Positions 62,040 through 64,000 of a DNA stretch of 64,000 nucleotides are shown in pieces (the first letter of the stretch is position 1; each line of letters starts with the position of its first letter). The translations under genes were made by a program, and so were the position numbers. The notes beneath the pieces are model-generated. The model worked only from the letters and a program-made list of their open reading frames with translations, was not told the origin of the DNA and ran no database searches. Location of the stretch: contig JAURGE010000001.1 of assembly GCA_030833925.1 (NCBI GenBank), forward strand, positions 1 through 64,000, given 5' to 3'. The DNA comes from Alphaproteobacteria bacterium (GTDB lineage Bacteria > Pseudomonadota > Alphaproteobacteria > Bin95).

Positions 62040-63302
62040 GTGCAAGAAGGAATATCAGCACAAGCTAGCGCGCTGGAAAAGCCGTCGTCGCTATTCCTTG
62101 ATAGAGATTTTTTACGAGTCTGGCTCGCAGGGGGTACGGTTGGTGTTATGCGGTGGATGGATGTGCTTGTAGTTGGTTACTACACAGTCCAAATCACTGG
62201 TTCAGCCTTAATCACTGCTCAGATGTTATTCCTTCGAATGTTACCTATGTTTCTTCTGGGTGCATTCTGTGGAGCTTGGGCAGAGCGGTTTGATAGAAGG
62301 ATCCTTCTGATCTTTCTGATGTTGTCGATGACGGGGATGTATTCGACGCTAGCCACCCTTGCCATATTTGAAAGACTAGAGTTGTGGCACGTTGCCATTG
62401 GGGTAACATTCTCTGGCATTTTTTGGTCATTCGAATTGCCAGTGCGCCGCACGATGGTTGGAGATATAGCAGGGTCAACCCGCCTGCCCCGCGCCATGGG
62501 GCTGGAAAGTGCCACTAACAGTATTACCCGTGCTTCCGGAGCCTTTATCGGAGGGGCTTTGTTGGATTTTACTGGTATCCAGGGGCCTTTCGGATTTGGT
62601 GCTTTTGTGTGTTTCTGCGGTGCTTTTCTGCTCACTGGTGTGCGGCGTGGCACCCGAAGCGAAGGTATCGGCCGCGAGCCTGTGTTGCAGAGCCTAGCTG
62701 CAGGCGTGCGCTACATACGCCAAGAAAGAGTTATCCAAGCAGTCCTTTTTGTTACGATAATTCTAAATCTCTTTGGCTTTGCTTGCGTTTCAATGCTTCC
62801 GGTTATAGGTCGCCAGAATTTTGAGATGAGTGCATTGGAAACAGGAACCCTCACTAGCTTGGAAGGAATTGGCGCACTCTGTGGCGCAACCCTTGTTGCC
62901 GCTTTTGCCAGGTCGTCGCAACTTGCGCGCATCTTCACTATAGGCGCAGGTACTTATATTGCTTGTATGGGCCTGTTTGCCTGGATGGGTTGGCTCGGAG
63001 GGATGTCGCTTATTTATATTGCAGGTGGGTTTCTCTTTTTAGCCGGGTTTGGGCTTTCTGGTTTTGGATCGATGCAATCAGGGCTCATTCTTGCGCGCGC
63101 ACCACCTTCAATGCGGGTCCGAGTGATGGGTGTTTTGGCCATGTGCATTGGCAGCGGCCCCATTGGAATTCTAAATGTGGGATGGATTGCCGAAACCGTT
63201 GGCGACGCTGCTATTGCGGTCATTATCGTAACCAGCATTGGATTTATTTGTTATTTAATTGCAAATAATTTCTATCCAGAGCTTAGACGCCGATTGACCT
63301 AA
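62040..63302 (+). CDS. MFS exporter (EntS/MFS_3-like)
   Basis: A major facilitator of about 420 residues with some 11-12 hydrophobic segments (e.g. FLRMLPMFLLGAFCGAWAERFDRR, FVTIILNLFGFACVSMLPVIG). The AERFDRR motif between helices 2 and 3 and GRQNFEMSALETGTLTSLEGIGALCG are typical of the enterobactin-exporter group (DHA3). Start uncertain: an earlier TTG at 61998 would overlap the Ldh-family gene by 10 nt; GTG at 62040 after GGGAAAAG avoids it. May export a product of the adjacent dehydrogenases, but that is a guess. Confidence 0.85.
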   Translation: MQEGISAQASALEKPSSLFLDRDFLRVWLAGGTVGVMRWMDVLVVGYYTVQITGSALITAQMLFLRMLPMFLLGAFCGAWAERFDRRILLIFLMLSMTGMYSTLATLAIFERLELWHVAIGVTFSGIFWSFELPVRRTMVGDIAGSTRLPRAMGLESATNSITRASGAFIGGALLDFTGIQGPFGFGAFVCFCGAFLLTGVRRGTRSEGIGREPVLQSLAAGVRYIRQERVIQAVLFVTIILNLFGFACVSMLPVIGRQNFEMSALETGTLTSLEGIGALCGATLVAAFARSSQLARIFTIGAGTYIACMGLFAWMGWLGGMSLIYIAGGFLFLAGFGLSGFGSMQSGLILARAPPSMRVRVMGVLAMCIGSGPIGILNVGWIAETVGDAAIAVIIVTSIGFICYLIANNFYPELRRRLT

Positions 63303-63331
63303 GGTAGCTTGCCGCCCTATGAAGGGGGTGT

Positions 63332-63408
63332 CGGAGCGTAGCGCAGCCTGGTAGCGCATCTGCTTTGGGAGCAGAGGGCCGCGGGTTCAAATCCTGCCGC
63401 TCCGACCA
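63332..63408 (+). tRNA. tRNA-Pro (anticodon TGG)
   Basis: A 77-nt cloverleaf with encoded CCA. Acceptor CGGAGCG/CGCTCCG, D stem GCGC/GCGC, anticodon stem TCTGC/GCAGA with anticodon TGG at 63366-63368, T loop TTCAAAT. It marks the point after which base composition falls sharply. Confidence 0.97.
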
Positions 63409-63441
63409 ATTATCAAAAAGTTAGTCACCTGCGCCTCACTG

Positions 63442-63455
63442 AGCCGATAACGGCT
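63442..63455 (+). terminator. Small perfect hairpin after tRNA-Pro
   Basis: AGCCG (63442-63446) and CGGCT (63451-63455) form a 5-bp stem with an ATAA loop, 34 nt after the tRNA. No T-run follows, so it is only a weak terminator candidate. Confidence 0.25.
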
Positions 63456-63498
63456 GGGTCTTCAATCTGGCAGAAAAAAGCAAATGGCAGGGCTGAAA

Positions 63499-64000
63499 TT
63501 ATTTAGCTCCGTCAACTTTTTTCGGACGTACTTGATGCGAAAGTACTTTTAACCGAGCCTTGTGAAATTCATCTAGATCGCCCCCCCTTTCACGAATTAA
63601 TTGCTGACCAACTTGCTCAGCTTCCTCGCTTCTATTTTGAAGGGTTAAAAAATGGGCATACAAAATATAAGCCTGAGGTGGCTTATGATTATATGAAAAC
63701 GCTTCCTGGGCTAATTCCCAAGCAGAATCAAAATCTCCAAAAATAGCTTCAACTTCTGCGCACTCGTAAATCATTCTTCCTTTAGATTTAGTAGATTCAA
63801 TTTTATGATTTTTGTTGTATTTTCTTACTAATGGAATCAAATTTTCACAGTCGTACAATGAATCAATTGATCTCCTTAGTTCTTTTCGTGCAATCATTCT
63901 ATTGTACAAAAAAAACATCATTTTATTTTCATCGGAGTTCTCAAGTATTGATGGTTCTGCATTAGCATTAGCAATCAATTTTCTTTGTTTTTCTAATTTT
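63499..64000 (-). CDS. TPR-like protein, AT-rich, N-terminus beyond window
   Basis: The last ~167 codons of an open frame that enters from the right edge; an internal TTG at 63976-63978 is not a convincing start, since the frame stays open to base 64000. The readable part has helix-turn-helix repeats: GDFDSAWELAQEAFSYNHKPPQAYILYAHFLTLQNRSEEAEQVGQQL in parts, like TPR units. GC is well below the rest of the window by eye. No family recognised. The coding strand has a run of seven G at 63581-63587. Confidence 0.6.
   Translation of the reverse strand, partial: KLEKQRKLIANANAEPSILENSDENKMMFFLYNRMIARKELRRSIDSLYDCENLIPLVRKYNKNHKIESTKSKGRMIYECAEVEAIFGDFDSAWELAQEAFSYNHKPPQAYILYAHFLTLQNRSEEAEQVGQQLIRERGGDLDEFHKARLKVLSHQVRPKKVDGAK

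Noticed and set aside
28559-63408. tRNA genes as attachment sites with direct repeats inside the window
   Set aside because: I saw no second copy of any tRNA 3' end and no integrase gene; only the right edge after tRNA-Pro remains a candidate.
63581-63587. Run of seven C (G on coding strand) as a phase-variation tract
   Set aside because: It is short, in frame (Gly-Gly), single, and in a gene with no surface-protein traits.
1-64000. CRISPR arrays, insertion sequences, toxin-antitoxin or phage defence genes
   Set aside because: No regularly spaced repeats, transposase motifs, or defence-type domains were found on either strand.

Overview
This window looks like a piece of an alphaproteobacterial chromosome, probably a marine or otherwise oligotrophic heterotroph near Rhodospirillales. 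The clues are an ETC complex I NDUFS4-type subunit, two invasion-associated locus B (IalB) proteins, DUF1244, a TIGR01459-type HAD hydrolase, a DUF3035 (BamF-like) lipoprotein, and the gene order ribF-ileS-lspA-DUF3035-M16-M16 with mutL close by. Base composition is near 50% GC by eye, except for the last ~500 bases, which are clearly AT-rich. There are no rRNA genes, CRISPR arrays, insertion sequences or prophage genes. Three tRNAs are present: Arg-TCT, Arg-CCT and Pro-TGG.

Layout. 1-9.5 kb: a cut-off HAD hydrolase, an FAD oxidoreductase/aminotransferase pair, rlmN-ialB, then the ribosomal operon rpsF-rpsR-rplI and the translation genes def-fmt-truA. 9.5-18.6 kb: a kinase/ATPase fusion, dusA-yqaA, an amidase, a ygiB/ygiC pair, a TauD-type dioxygenase and a BepA-like protease. 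18.8-27 kb: an aminotransferase, then an operon in which an alpha-methylacyl-CoA racemase-like gene is fused by spacing to sarcosine oxidase soxB-D-A-G and a cupin gene. 27-38 kb: mixed catabolic genes (quinone oxidoreductase, GMC oxidoreductase, Ldh-family dehydrogenase, two alpha/beta hydrolases, an amidase/gamma-glutamyltransferase pair), with NDUFS4, tadA and an Ada-like repair protein among them. 38.3-51 kb: a long minus-strand run of mostly housekeeping genes (DUF1244, mutL, pgi, two M16 proteases, DUF3035, lspA, ileS, ribF, MaoC, phhB, LLM oxidoreductase), many with 1-4 nt overlaps that suggest translational coupling. 51.2-57.7 kb: an accessory catabolic cluster. 57.9-63.3 kb: a TTC38-like repeat protein, a deazaflavin-type nitroreductase, two tandem Ldh-family dehydrogenases and a divergent MFS exporter. 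63.3-64 kb: tRNA-Pro, then AT-rich sequence.

The part that best fits an undescribed system is 51.2-57.7 kb. It holds an Asp/Glu-racemase-superfamily protein that kept only one of its two catalytic cysteines, an HpaB-type FADH2 monooxygenase, a protein made of two tandem ferredoxin-like (dimeric alpha/beta barrel) domains, an acyl-CoA carboxylase carboxyltransferase with no visible biotin carboxylase partner, a bicupin fused to a C-terminal rubredoxin, and a MaoC hydratase. The substrate cannot be read from the sequence. Two F420-type enzyme families flank it (LLM at 50.1 kb, DDN-type at 59.3 kb), which raises the question of whether this organism makes F420. All homology statements come from reading motifs and from memory of the families; no database search was run.
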